A DNA stretch of 20,567 nt, from assembly GCF_003464165.1 (NCBI RefSeq), contig NZ_QSEK01000039.1:1-20567 (forward strand), read 5' to 3'. Position 1 is the first letter of the stretch; the number at the start of each line of letters is the position of its first letter. This DNA comes from Eubacterium sp. AM49-13BH. GTDB taxonomy: Bacteria > Bacillota > Clostridia > Lachnospirales > Lachnospiraceae. Shown here one piece after another: positions 1-7,597 of the stretch. A program made the position numbers and the translations under genes. The notes under the pieces were generated by a model. It ran no database searches. It was not told the origin of the DNA and was given only the letters and a program-made list of their open reading frames with translations.

Positions 1-120
1 CATGATTCCATTATTGTATAAGTGACTACCTTATAAAAAATAGTACTCTTATATATAAATAATGTCTACAATAATTGGGTTGGTGTCTACTTTTAGATTA
101 CCACTTCACACTCTGCTCTA
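1..120. other. A+T-rich stretch without a recognisable gene
   Basis: No open frame with a credible ribosome binding site is visible here on either strand. The hexamer GTCTAC occurs twice (near 64 and 85), but I can assign no function. It may be the downstream flank of a gene lying left of the window. Confidence 0.4.
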
Positions 121-320
121 ACGTCCAATCTGCCGGGCTTTAGCTTCCCTTTTGGACTTCATCGTGCCCTCACACAGCTTCAACGTCCAATTCTCCGGGC
201 TTCGGCTTCCATTTTGGACTTCATCGTGCCTTCACACACCTTCAACGTCCAATCCTCCAGGCTTTGGCTTCCTTTTTGGACTTCATCATGTCTTCCCGCA
301 TCTCTAACGTCCAATCTGCC
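121..320. repeat. 62-bp tandem repeats, three full copies plus a partial fourth
   Basis: Copies begin at 121, 183, 245 and 307, each with ACGTCCAAT, so the period is exactly 62 bp; the fourth copy diverges after about 14 bases. Every full copy carries the inverted pair GTCCAA...TTGGAC around a C+G-rich centre (CCGGGCTTNGGCTTCC), giving a possible 6-bp stem with a loop of about 22 nt. There are only substitutions, no indels, between copies. Because 62 is not a multiple of 3, the array cannot be one protein repeat in one frame. On the minus strand each copy contains a separate 14-codon frame, ATGAAGTCCAAA... to a stop, described under findings. Function unknown; a small dispersed intergenic repeat family is the default reading. 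Confidence 0.85.
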
Positions 321-380
321 CGCCTGAATTCTAAATCTACCTAATTCCTACATCCACCTGCACACAAGCCCCATAACACG

Positions 381-414
381 AAAACTGCCGCATCATTCCT
401 GACACGACAGTTTT
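381..414 (-). terminator. Terminator of the dapF-fchA-folD operon
   Basis: A 14-bp stem (AAAACTGCCGCATC at 381-394 against GACACGACAGTTTT at 401-414, with three G-U pairs when read on the minus strand) encloses a 6-nt loop. The A and T ends of the stem form the U-tract. It lies about 70 bp downstream of the folD stop, with no gene between. The symmetry would also let it work rightward. Confidence 0.7.
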
Positions 415-443
415 ACTCACTTATATCCAATTCAAATCTTAAA

Positions 444-478
444 GCACCGTACGGGAATTGAACCTGCGCTATCAGCCC
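444..478 (-). other. tRNA-like fragment (chimeric, not a functional tRNA)
   Basis: On the minus strand this reads GGGCTGATAGCGCAG, like the 5' acceptor and D-arm start of a tRNA, directly joined to GGTTCAATTCCCGTACGG, like a T-arm and 3' acceptor. The anticodon region is absent and the two acceptor halves do not pair, so it is not a functional tRNA. It may be a deletion remnant or chance similarity. Confidence 0.25.
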
Positions 479-481
479 ATT

Positions 482-1323
482 TTACCCTCTTCTTGCCTTA
501 GCTGCCTTAAGCAGATGTTTTGCAAGAACTGATGTTGTTACCGAACCTACTCCTCCAGGAACCGGTGTACATACAGAAGCGTTCTCTGCAACATCTTCAA
601 ATCAACATCACCACACAGATTGCCGTCTTCATCAACATTTATTCCAACATCAATTACAACTGCACCGTCTGCAACGAATGATTTGTCAACCATCTTTGCA
701 ACGCCTGCTGCCGCAACAAGCACCTCAGCACCCTTACATACTCCTGGCATATCAACTGTCTTAGTATGACACACTGTTACTGTTGCATTCTTCTTCATAA
801 GCATCATCGCAACCGGCTTACCGATAACAAGACTTCTTCCGATGACTACTGCTCTCTTACCCTTTAAGTCAACTCCTGCATAATCTAACATCTCAATTAC
901 AGCTTCTGCTGTACATGGACCATATCCTGTCGGATTCCCTGCATATACCTTTGCAAGATTCATAGGTGATATTCCGTCCAGGTCCTTCACACTGGCAATT
1001 CTGTTCTCAATTGCCTTCTCATCAAGATGCTTTGGCAAAGGTCTTAAAAGAAGAATTCCGTCAATATCCTCATCTTCATTAATCTTGTCAAATTCTTTCT
1101 GGAAAGTATCATTATCAATATCAGCAGGAAATGTATATGAAGTACATCTGAATCCTACTTTTTCCATCTTCTTGGTAGCGCCACGCTCATATGACATATC
1201 ATCTGGTCTTTCACCAACACGCACAATTGCAAGATGTGGAGTTGCGCCCTTCCAGTCCTTCATCTCTTCAATAATCTTCTCATTAATAGCATTAGCAACC
1301 GGTAATCCCTTAAGTGTCTCCAT
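482..1323 (-). CDS. folD: Methylenetetrahydrofolate dehydrogenase FolD, frameshifted near its C-terminus in this sequence
   Basis: FolD oxidises 5,10-methylene-THF to 5,10-methenyl-THF with NAD(P)+ in cytosolic one-carbon metabolism. The start at 1323 (METLKG...) follows AAGGAGG by 6 nt; an in-frame TTG 25 codons upstream is less likely. Visible family motifs are GERPDDMSYERGA (37-49), PLP (95-97), KDLDGISPMN (113-122) and the Rossmann segment VVIGRSLVIGKP (159-170). One T is missing in a T-run (599-601): the frame as written ends at 547 with an aberrant tail, whereas the next frame continues with TPVPGGVGSVTTSVLAKHLL to a stop at 482, giving the normal 280 residues. The residues aligned with E. 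coli Lys54 and Gln98 are Ala49 and Leu93; Tyr50 and Asp121 are kept (Tyr45, Asp116). It is the last gene of the dapF-fchA-folD operon. Confidence 0.9.
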
Positions 1324-1405
1324 ATATCCCTCCTTGTTTTGCGAAGCAAAATCCGAGCCCCTCCAGCGAGGAGAGGAATTTTCCTCCTTATTTTGCAATC
1401 TTGTT
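1324..1405 (-). promoter_or_regulatory. fchA-folD spacer with duplicated ribosome binding site and two hairpins
   Basis: The folD Shine-Dalgarno block, plus strand 1327-1342 (tccctccttgttttgc), is repeated with two mismatches at 1381-1396. Between them are two potential hairpins: TTTTGC-GAA-GCAAAA (1337-1351) and CCCCTCC-AGCGA-GGAGAGG (1358-1376). On the mRNA the first stem lies just 5' of the functional AAGGAGG, so it could affect folD translation. The stretch is open in the folD frame but the upstream TTG lacks a good site, so I read it as untranslated. Confidence 0.45.
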
Positions 1406-2035
1406 CTATGGTCTTACAGCGTCCATAACTCTTCCAAATGTTTCTTCTTCAATCTGTGCTGCTTCAACAAGCATCTTATCTGCCTTAAAGTTCATATCTT
1501 CAGCAAGTTCTCTGTCCTTCATAAGCTTTGTATTGATAAATACATTAAGTGAAGCCCCCTTCATTGCAGCCTCACACATTGTTATGCCGACACCTGCATC
1601 ACTGATTGCAATTCTGCTTCCAATTACAGATATACGGTCGATAAGCTTCATGGCTTCAAGTATAAGCTCCATCATTGACAGAGGGGCTTCTGAGGCTGTA
1701 ACAAGTGCCTTTGCCATAATTGCTTCTCTTTCCTTAATCTGTTCTTCTGTATCCTTAGGAAGACCATAAGCTGCTGCAAGAGGCTTAAAGCTTTCAGCAT
1801 CCTTATCCATGCACTCTGCAAGTCTCTTTGTAAGGTCTGTCGCTTTAACAATAAGTTCTTCAATCTCTTCCTGATACTCTGCATATTTCTTCTTTCCTGT
1901 AGTAAGTGCAAGCACCATATTACCAAGGCTCATGCCTACTGCTGCCACATATCCGCACGCTCCGCCGCCTCCCGGCACCGGTTCACTTGAAGATAAAACC
2001 GCAAGAAAATTATCCATTGTCATATCTGTCATCAT
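1406..2035 (-). CDS. fchA: Methenyltetrahydrofolate cyclohydrolase / cyclodeaminase-family protein
   Basis: This 209-residue protein belongs to the formiminotransferase-cyclodeaminase C-terminal family, which as a stand-alone enzyme in Clostridia (FchA) hydrolyses 5,10-methenyl-THF to 10-formyl-THF. The hallmark is the glycine-rich stretch PVPGGGGACGYVAAVG (19-34) after a short N-terminal helix, followed by an all-helical body and a C-terminal EETFGRVMDAVRP; length is typical for the family. Its ATG is 1 bp after the dapF stop, with GGGGAGG inside the end of dapF, so the two are translationally coupled; ATG at 2032 is a second possible start. folD follows after 82 bp. The neighbouring FolD lacks key cyclohydrolase residues, which makes this protein the likely cyclohydrolase of the pathway. 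A cyclodeaminase acting on formimino-THF is the alternative. Confidence 0.88.
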   Translation of the reverse strand: MMTDMTMDNFLAVLSSSEPVPGGGGACGYVAAVGMSLGNMVLALTTGKKKYAEYQEEIEELIVKATDLTKRLAECMDKDAESFKPLAAAYGLPKDTEEQIKEREAIMAKALVTASEAPLSMMELILEAMKLIDRISVIGSRIAISDAGVGITMCEAAMKGASLNVFINTKLMKDRELAEDMNFKADKMLVEAAQIEEETFGRVMDAVRP

Positions 2036-2036
2036 A

Positions 2037-2936
2037 TTAAATATCTACCTCCCCTGTAAATACTGTTTTCGCCGGGCCTTCAAGATATACGGTATTCTCA
2101 TCTTTATCCCATGTAATCTTTAAGTCACCTCCAAGAAGATGAAGTGTTGCTGTTGTGTCGCACATTCCGTTAAGAACAGTTGCAACAAGGCTCGCACATG
2201 CACCTGTACCACAGGCAAGTGTCTCCCCGGAACCTCTCTCCCACACACGCATATTAAGATTATTCTTATCTATAACCTGAATGAATTCAGTATTAATTCT
2301 CTCTGGAAATGCTTTGTGATTTTCAAAGAAAGGTCCGATTTTTTCAATCTCAAATTTCTTAATATCAATATCTTTATCAAGATAAACAATAGCATGAGGA
2401 TTACCCATTGAAACTGCTGTTACCTTGTACTCCTTACCTTCTACAACAATAGTCTCATCCACAACAGGTGTCTTAACAACCTTTCCGGCAATTGTCTCTG
2501 TCTCACAGCCTTTATATTCTTTAAGTTCCTTCGTATCAACAGGAATCTGTGCTGCCTCAAGAATTGGTGCGCCCATGTTAACCCTTGCCGTCTCAACCCT
2601 GCCATCTGCACCGGTTTTAAGTTCAAGTATCTTCACACCTGCAAGTGTATCAATAGTAACTGTTGTCTTATCTGTAAGTCCATTGTCATACACGAACTTT
2701 CCAACACATCTTATTCCATTGCCACACATCTGTCCCTGCGAACCATCTGCGTTGTACATCTCCATAAAGAAATCTGCTTTATCTGATTTCTTGATAAGAA
2801 TAAGTCCGTCTGAACCTACTCCAAAATGTCTGTCACTTAAGTCAATTGCGACCTGTGACGGATTATCAATTACTGACTGTGTGCAGTCTACATATATGTA
2901 GTCGTTGCCTGCTCCATGCATTTTAGTAAACTTCAT
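2037..2936 (-). CDS. dapF: Diaminopimelate epimerase
   Basis: DapF converts LL- to meso-diaminopimelate, the direct precursor of lysine and of the peptidoglycan cross-linking residue, in the cytosol. It is a cofactor-independent two-cysteine epimerase. The N-terminal MKFTKMHGAGNDY is characteristic. The first catalytic cysteine is Cys71 in MCGNGIRC and the second Cys242 in ETLACGTGACAS; each lies in one half of the pseudo-symmetric fold. At 299 residues the length is slightly above the common 275-285 but has no obvious extra domain. The start is ATG 2936 with GGGAG about 7 nt upstream. The gene is first in the operon with fchA and folD; I see no mechanistic reason for that grouping beyond co-expression. 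Confidence 0.96.
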   Translation of the reverse strand: MKFTKMHGAGNDYIYVDCTQSVIDNPSQVAIDLSDRHFGVGSDGLILIKKSDKADFFMEMYNADGSQGQMCGNGIRCVGKFVYDNGLTDKTTVTIDTLAGVKILELKTGADGRVETARVNMGAPILEAAQIPVDTKELKEYKGCETETIAGKVVKTPVVDETIVVEGKEYKVTAVSMGNPHAIVYLDKDIDIKKFEIEKIGPFFENHKAFPERINTEFIQVIDKNNLNMRVWERGSGETLACGTGACASLVATVLNGMCDTTATLHLLGGDLKITWDKDENTVYLEGPAKTVFTGEVDI

Positions 2937-2960
2937 ACTGCGTCTCCCTTTTCCTATATA

Positions 2961-2983
2961 TTATAAATGCAGTGATATATCAC
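2961..2983 (-). promoter_or_regulatory. Possible dapF promoter with a perfect 12-bp palindrome
   Basis: The palindrome GTGATATATCAC spans 2972-2983, in the 52-bp gap between the ANTAR gene and dapF. On the minus strand it is followed by TATAAT (2961-2966), which would be a good -10 box, although the matching -35 is poor. A dyad placed over a weak -35 is what an activator or repressor operator looks like (it resembles a compressed CRP/FNR half-site pair). It could alternatively be an mRNA hairpin. Confidence 0.35.
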
Positions 2984-2988
2984 ATTTG

Positions 2989-3543
2989 TCATACATCCTG
3001 ATATATTCCCATCACCATAGTTGCTGACTCTACCATTGTATTGCCACTGTCCATGCTGCATTTCTGGATATATCTGAATGCTTCCTGCTCTGACATATTA
3101 TTTCTTTCCATAAGCAGATGCTTTGCATCATCAATTATCTTCTGTTCTTCCGGACTTCTCTTTCTTGGCTGTGACCGCAGTTTCTTTCTGCGCCTTATCT
3201 GTGCCTGAAGCATCATCTCTATAGTTGACACAAGGTCATTAACCTTTATTGGCATTGCCGCACATACAATTCCATTGTCCTGACAATCTTCCCATCTGTT
3301 CTGGGACGCAACTAACAACATCTCAAAGCTCTTTGGCTTATATTCATATAATTCAGTATAAACCATATTATCTGACAGCTTATATCCGCATATTATTATT
3401 CCATCAGACAATGTATCTGCCTGATTGATTGCCTGTGCTCCACTCGTACATGGTACAGCGACATCGAAGCCTCTGTGAATCAAAAGGTTCCTTACTGCTT
3501 TAGCCTCCTCTAACTTGGGAAATGCTACAATCAATGTGGACAT
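2989..3543 (-). CDS. ANTAR-domain antiterminator-type regulator with a pseudo-receiver
   Basis: The protein has about 184 residues: a CheY-like N-terminal domain (about 1-115) and a helical C-terminal domain (about 125-180) with the ANTAR pattern (RSPEEQKIIDDAKHLLM, then EQEAFRYIQKCSMDSGNTMVE). ANTAR domains bind paired RNA hairpins and allow transcription through terminators. The receiver part lacks the usual acidic pair after strand 1 (IVAFPK) and the phospho-acceptor aspartate (IIICGYKLSD), but keeps the lysine (MPIKVNDL), so phosphorylation control is unlikely. I choose ATG 3543 over TTG 3546; AGGAG lies 7 nt upstream. It is 44 bp downstream of glnA on the same strand with no terminator between, so the two are probably co-transcribed. 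In Clostridia such proteins next to glnA are linked to nitrogen regulation; the RNA target is not identified here. Confidence 0.85.
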   Translation of the reverse strand: MSTLIVAFPKLEEAKAVRNLLIHRGFDVAVPCTSGAQAINQADTLSDGIIICGYKLSDNMVYTELYEYKPKSFEMLLVASQNRWEDCQDNGIVCAAMPIKVNDLVSTIEMMLQAQIRRRKKLRSQPRKRSPEEQKIIDDAKHLLMERNNMSEQEAFRYIQKCSMDSGNTMVESATMVMGIYQDV

Positions 3544-3587
3544 CAATTAACTCCTTTTCTACTCAGCATACGCTTTACCATGTTTAA

Positions 3588-4922
3588 TCAATACTTGTAG
3601 AGATATTCATCAATTTCCCACTGTGAGACTCTTGTTGTGTAGTTTTCCCATTCTTTCATCTTAGCTTCAACATATTTGGTTGTAATATGTTCTCCAAGTA
3701 CACTGCATAAAAACTCATCTGCCACAAGACAGTCAACTGCTTCCTTAAGGTCTGCCGGCATATTCTCTATTCCTGCTGCCCTTCTCTCGCCAGGTGTCAT
3801 CTCATATATATTGCAGTCAACACTATCAGGTACTTCTATCTTGTTCTTAATACCATCAAGTCCTGCTGCAAGGCAGAGTGCCAGTACCAGATATGGATTA
3901 GCTGTCGGATCCGGATTTCTTAACTCAACTCTCGTTCCATTTCCTCTTGATGCAGGTATTCTTATAAGCGGACTTCTGTTCTTTGCTGACCATGCTATAT
4001 ATACAGGTGCTTCATATCCCGGAACAAGTCTTTTATATGAATTAACAAGCGGATTAGTTATTGCTGACATACCTCTTGCGTGCTTCATAATACCAGCAAT
4101 AAAATGATATGCATCATCTGATAAACCAATCTTTCCATTCTCATCTGCAAATATATTCTTACCCTCTTCAGTTGCAAGTGACATATTAATATGCATTCCA
4201 GAACCGCTGATACCAAACTTTGGCTTTGGCATAAATGTTGCATAAAGTCCATGTCTCTTGGCAATTGTCTTAACTGTCATCTTAAATGTCTGTATATTAT
4301 CTGCTGTCTTTAAAACCTCATCATATTTAAAATCAATCTCATGCTGTGCAGGAGCAACCTCATGATGTGAAGCCTCAATCTCAAATCCCATATCCTCAAG
4401 AGTAAGAACCATATCTCTTCTTATATTCTCGCCCAGGTCATTAGGTCCAAGATCAAAATATCCAGCTTTTTCATGGCTTAAAGTTGTAGGAAGTCCGTTG
4501 TCATCTGTATGGAACAAGAAAAATTCACATTCTGGACCGACATCAAAACGGTATCCCATTTCATTCGCTTCTTTAATAGTTTTCTTAAGTATCCATCTTG
4601 GGTCGCCCTCAAAAGGCTTGCCATCTGGTGTATACACATCGCAGATAAGTCTTGCAACCTTTCCCTGCTGTGGTCTCCATGGGAATATTTCAAATGTATC
4701 GTAGTCAGGATACAGATACATATCTGACTCTTCAATTCTTACAAAGCCTTCAACAGAAGAACCGTCAAACATACATTTGTTATCAAGTGCCTTCTCAAGC
4801 TGGCTTGAAGTAATTGCAATATTCTTAAGTGTTCCAAAAATATCTGTAAACTGAAGACGTATAAACTCTACATCCTCTTCTTCAACCATCCTGAATATAT
4901 CATCCTTATTGTATCTGCTCAT
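3588..4922 (-). CDS. glnA: Glutamine synthetase, type I (GSI-alpha)
   Basis: This cytosolic dodecameric enzyme makes glutamine from glutamate, ammonia and ATP. The 444-residue length fits the GSI-alpha subtype of Bacillota. Visible motifs are [20 protein letters not shown] (51-70), GPECEFFLF with metal ligands Glu131 and Glu133, the [13 protein letters not shown] segment (186-198), GSGMHINMS with His244, [12 protein letters not shown] with the flap Glu304, and [15 protein letters not shown] (325-339). Arg62 and Glu304 match the residues that mediate glutamine feedback inhibition in the B. subtilis enzyme. The tyrosine adenylylation motif of GSI-beta is absent, so control is expected by feedback and transcription. 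The start ATG 4922 follows GGAGG by 7 nt. The gene leads a probable two-gene unit with the ANTAR regulator. Confidence 0.97.
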   Translation of the reverse strand: MSRYNKDDIFRMVEEEDVEFIRLQFTDIFGTLKNIAITSSQLEKALDNKCMFDGSSVEGFVRIEESDMYLYPDYDTFEIFPWRPQQGKVARLICDVYTPDGKPFEGDPRWILKKTIKEANEMGYRFDVGPECEFFLFHTDDNGLPTTLSHEKAGYFDLGPNDLGENIRRDMVLTLEDMGFEIEASHHEVAPAQHEIDFKYDEVLKTADNIQTFKMTVKTIAKRHGLYATFMPKPKFGISGSGMHINMSLATEEGKNIFADENGKIGLSDDAYHFIAGIMKHARGMSAITNPLVNSYKRLVPGYEAPVYIAWSAKNRSPLIRIPASRGNGTRVELRNPDPTANPYLVLALCLAAGLDGIKNKIEVPDSVDCNIYEMTPGERRAAGIENMPADLKEAVDCLVADEFLCSVLGEHITTKYVEAKMKEWENYTTRVSQWEIDEYLYKY

Positions 4923-4955
4923 AAGAAACCTCCGCTATAATTATATATTTCTTAT

Positions 4956-4970
4956 TGTGGCTTATTGCCA
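4956..4970 (-). other. Small hairpin in the glnA leader
   Basis: TGGCTTATTGCCA (4958-4970) forms a 4-bp stem with a 5-nt loop between the proposed glnA transcription start and its ribosome binding site. ANTAR targets normally show two stems with six-base loops, and I cannot find such a pair here, so a role in control is uncertain. Confidence 0.25.
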
Positions 4971-4979
4971 GCTTTTATA

Positions 4980-5008
4980 AATATACTACATTTTAATCTC
5001 TTTGTGTA
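4980..5008 (-). promoter_or_regulatory. Probable glnA promoter
   Basis: On the minus strand TACACA (5003-5008) and TATATT (4980-4985) are separated by 17 bp and lie about 57 bp upstream of the glnA ATG. The -35 matches consensus at four of six bases. It is back-to-back with the capA-like promoter, whose -35 lies 17 bp to the right. Confidence 0.5.
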
Positions 5009-5025
5009 GAATACTAATATTTTTC

Positions 5026-5054
5026 TTGAATAATTTTGTTTCTTAATGTACCAT
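5026..5054 (+). promoter_or_regulatory. Probable promoter of the capA-like gene
   Basis: TTGAAT (5026-5031) and TACCAT (5049-5054) have an exact 17-bp spacer, about 58 bp before the start codon. The region diverges from the glnA promoter, so one bound regulator could affect both. Confidence 0.6.
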
Positions 5055-5112
5055 AGTTATGCATATTTCGTCTTTTTAAGACATATATTAATAATTTTAA
5101 GGGAGATAAATT

Positions 5113-6448
5113 ATGGCTAAGAAAACAAATGTACCTCTTAAGAGACGCAGACGCTCTGAACTTAATGCAAAACTCATTGCTATCATTGCTGCTGTACTCT
5201 TTGTTGTAACTATATGTATCGTATTCGCTGTTATTGGCAGTCACAAAAAAGAAAATAATCCTTCTGTTGCCGATAACCAGAATAATGAAACTACTGCTGA
5301 ACCAACAACAGAGGAAGAAACTACAACCAAGGTTCCGACTATAGAGGTCGACCTCATGATGATTGGTGATATGCTTATGCATGAAGGTGTTGTAAAAAGT
5401 GGTCTTATGGATGATGGAACTTACAACTTTGACCATCTCTACACTAACATAGCTAAGGATATCAACTCTGCAGACATAAAAATCGTTAATCAGGAAACAA
5501 TCCTCGGCGGTTCTGATTTTGCTTACACAGGATATCCAACATTTAACTCACCATGCACTTGGTGATGCAGAAGTTAAAGCCGGTTTCAATATTATCCTTC
5601 ATGCTACCAACCACACATTAGACAAAGGACTTAAGGGTGTTGAGAACTGCCTTTCATTCTGGAAGACTTATCATCCTGATACTACTGTTCTTGGTATCAA
5701 CGAAACAGAGGAAGATTATGAGAATATATATGTTTATGAAAAAGAAGGTTTCAAGATAGCATTTCTTAACTACACATACGGAACTAATGGAATTCCTATT
5801 CCTGATTCCAAGCCTTATATTGTAAACATGCTTGATAAGGATAAGATTACAGCAGATGTAACTAAGGCTAAACAGCTTGCTGATATGGTTATTGTACTTC
5901 CACACTGGGGTACTGAATATGTCTACACACCAGATTCTAACCAGAATTACTGGACACAGCTTTTCTTAAGCCTTGGTGTTGATGTTGTTATCGGTACACA
6001 TCCTCATGTCCTTGAGCCTGTCGAGGTAGTATCTGATACTAAGGGACATGAAATGCTTGTATACTATTCACTTGGTAACTTCGTTTCTAATCAGGATCAG
6101 AAGCCTCGTATGATAGGCGGTATGGCTAAGATGACACTTGTTAAAGATGAAACAGGATGTTATGTTAAGAATTATAATCTTACACCTGTTATAACACAGA
6201 AGCTTTTCGGCCAGAAGGCAATCACTACATATAAATTAAGTGACTACACAGAATCACTTGCATCAGGCAACGCAATCCGCAACGATTCCGGCTGCTCTGA
6301 TTTCAGCCTTTCATACTGCCAGACTCTCGTTAAGCAGATTCTTGGCGATGATTACGATGAAAGCACAAGTGAATTAAATGTTTCACTCCATCCTGATGGT
6401 CTTGTTAAAGATACATCTGCAACAGAAAGCAGTTCTTCTGCTAAGTAA
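5113..6448 (+). CDS. CapA-family (PGA_cap) membrane-anchored protein, frameshifted in this sequence
   Basis: The product resembles CapA/PgsA-type metallophosphoesterase-like proteins, linked in Bacillus to poly-gamma-glutamate capsule synthesis; in Clostridia most homologues lack the other capsule genes, as here. The N-terminus has a basic stretch (KRRRR), one membrane segment (about 20-43) and a Thr/Glu-rich linker (about 50-75), so the domain faces outside. Motifs are VDLMMIGDMLMH, then HATNHTLDKG, VVIGTHPHVLEPVEV and YYSLGNFVSNQ. Two bases are missing near 5552-5555: the first frame stops at 5565 after TFNSPCTW, while the continuation ALGDAEVKAGF lies in another frame. Joined, the protein is about 445 residues, normal for the family. 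The start ATG 5113 has GGGAG 7 nt upstream. The deacetylase gene follows after about 70 bp. Confidence 0.88.
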
Positions 6449-6517
6449 TGAAAAAATCAGTAATTTTTTAAAATATAAAGAGATATATTGATACTAAGCA
6501 TTATCCGAGGTATCAGT

Positions 6518-7525
6518 ATGTCTCTTTTTTCTAATAAGAAAATGCGCATTATATTCATATACTGCGTTATAATCATTTTAGTAATCTGCGGCATAATAAC
6601 CGCAAGACATAAACAATCCTCTTCTGAAAATTCTGCAAACACATCTACAATTACCAATGAGCCACCTAAATCATCAGACAGTTCAGGTACTTCCGATAAA
6701 TCAAACAACTCCGATAAATCCAGTTCATCAAATGATTCAAGCAGTTCTAATCAGTCAACTCCACCAGATTCCGACAGATTACCGCCATACAACTCATCCA
6801 ATCAGGGAAACGGAATTGGCGGCGGCGCAATCATGGGCAATTGCAGCATAGGCAGCCGTAAACTTCCTATATACTGTGTTGACCTTAGTAAAAAAACTAA
6901 TCTTGATACCTCCAAAAAATATGTTTCCATATCATTTGACGCCGCATGGGGCGATGAAGATACTATAAAAATTCTTGACATTCTTGATAAATATAATATC
7001 AAAACCACATTTTTCATGACTGGAGGCTGGGTGGACAGCTACCCTGATAAGGTCCTTGAAATCTATAACCGTGGTCACGACCTCGGCAATCACAGCCAGA
7101 ACCATAAAGAAATGAGTAAACTTTCTGTAAATGAGCAGAAAGATGAAATCATGTCTGTTGCCAATAAAATAAAAGAAATCACCGGATATACGAGCTTCCT
7201 GTTCCGCCCGCCATACGGTGATTATAATTCAACACTTATTGATACAGTCTATGGTTGTAACTTCTATCCTATAGAATGGGATGTAGATTCCCTTGACTGG
7301 AAGGACTATGGAACAGACAACATAATTAAGACCGTTACAACACATAAAGCTCTTAAGAACGGTTCCATAATTCTTATGCACAACGGTGCTAAATATACAG
7401 CCGAAGCTCTCGAATCTGTAATAACCGGGCTGCAGTCCCAAGGCTACGAAATCGTGCCCATATCACAGCTTATTAATACTGAGAATTTCCATATGGATGG
7501 AACCGGACTGCAGATCCCTGACTGA
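6518..7525 (+). CDS. Membrane-anchored polysaccharide deacetylase (NodB homology domain)
   Basis: The 335-residue protein has one N-terminal membrane segment (about 11-28), a Ser/Asn/Asp-rich low-complexity linker (about 33-100) and a NodB-type catalytic domain (about 134-325). Motifs in order: SISFDAAWGDEDT (catalytic base Asp141; the usual DD pair is changed to the DAAWG form seen in clostridial and sporulation-type members), GNHSQNH (metal ligands His192 and His196), RPPYG (230-234), EWDVDSLDW (253-261) and ILMHNG (His288). It should remove acetyl groups from a cell-wall or surface polysaccharide, probably peptidoglycan or a GlcNAc polymer. I choose ATG 6518, 7 nt after GAGG, over the TTG at 6488 that has no site. 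It follows the capA-like gene with no clear terminator and the two may be co-expressed. Confidence 0.9.
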   Translation: MSLFSNKKMRIIFIYCVIIILVICGIITARHKQSSSENSANTSTITNEPPKSSDSSGTSDKSNNSDKSSSSNDSSSSNQSTPPDSDRLPPYNSSNQGNGIGGGAIMGNCSIGSRKLPIYCVDLSKKTNLDTSKKYVSISFDAAWGDEDTIKILDILDKYNIKTTFFMTGGWVDSYPDKVLEIYNRGHDLGNHSQNHKEMSKLSVNEQKDEIMSVANKIKEITGYTSFLFRPPYGDYNSTLIDTVYGCNFYPIEWDVDSLDWKDYGTDNIIKTVTTHKALKNGSIILMHNGAKYTAEALESVITGLQSQGYEIVPISQLINTENFHMDGTGLQIPD

Positions 7526-7529
7526 CCCC

Positions 7530-7558
7530 TTGTCAATATGAACTGCGGGTATTATAAT
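7530..7558 (+). promoter_or_regulatory. Promoter of the adh-aldh operon
   Basis: TTGTCA (7530-7535), a 17-bp spacer and a perfect TATAAT (7553-7558), about 40 bp before the ATG. One of the strongest sigma-A-like promoters in the window, suggesting substantial expression. Confidence 0.75.
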
Positions 7559-7597
7559 TTGGTAGTCAAAATATTTTAAATTCAAAAGAGGTATACA

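Noticed and set aside
121..320. CRISPR array
   Set aside because: The repeat is continuous at 62 bp with no unique spacers between short direct repeats, has only three full copies, and no cas genes are near.
2425..2901. 158-codon plus-strand frame opposite dapF
   Set aside because: It is antisense to a clearly recognisable dapF, has no ribosome binding site and a Ser/Ile-rich composition typical of reverse-frame shadows. The same holds for the plus-strand frames at 1085-1769, 3676-4107, 13249-13836 and 18408-19170.
5014..5436. Minus-strand frame of 140 codons across the capA-like start
   Set aside because: It is a low-complexity antisense frame covering promoter and coding DNA on the other strand, with no ribosome binding site or domain.
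6450..6475. Terminator between the capA-like gene and the deacetylase
   Set aside because: The stem AAAAAAT/ATTTTTT is made only of A-T pairs, too weak to call.
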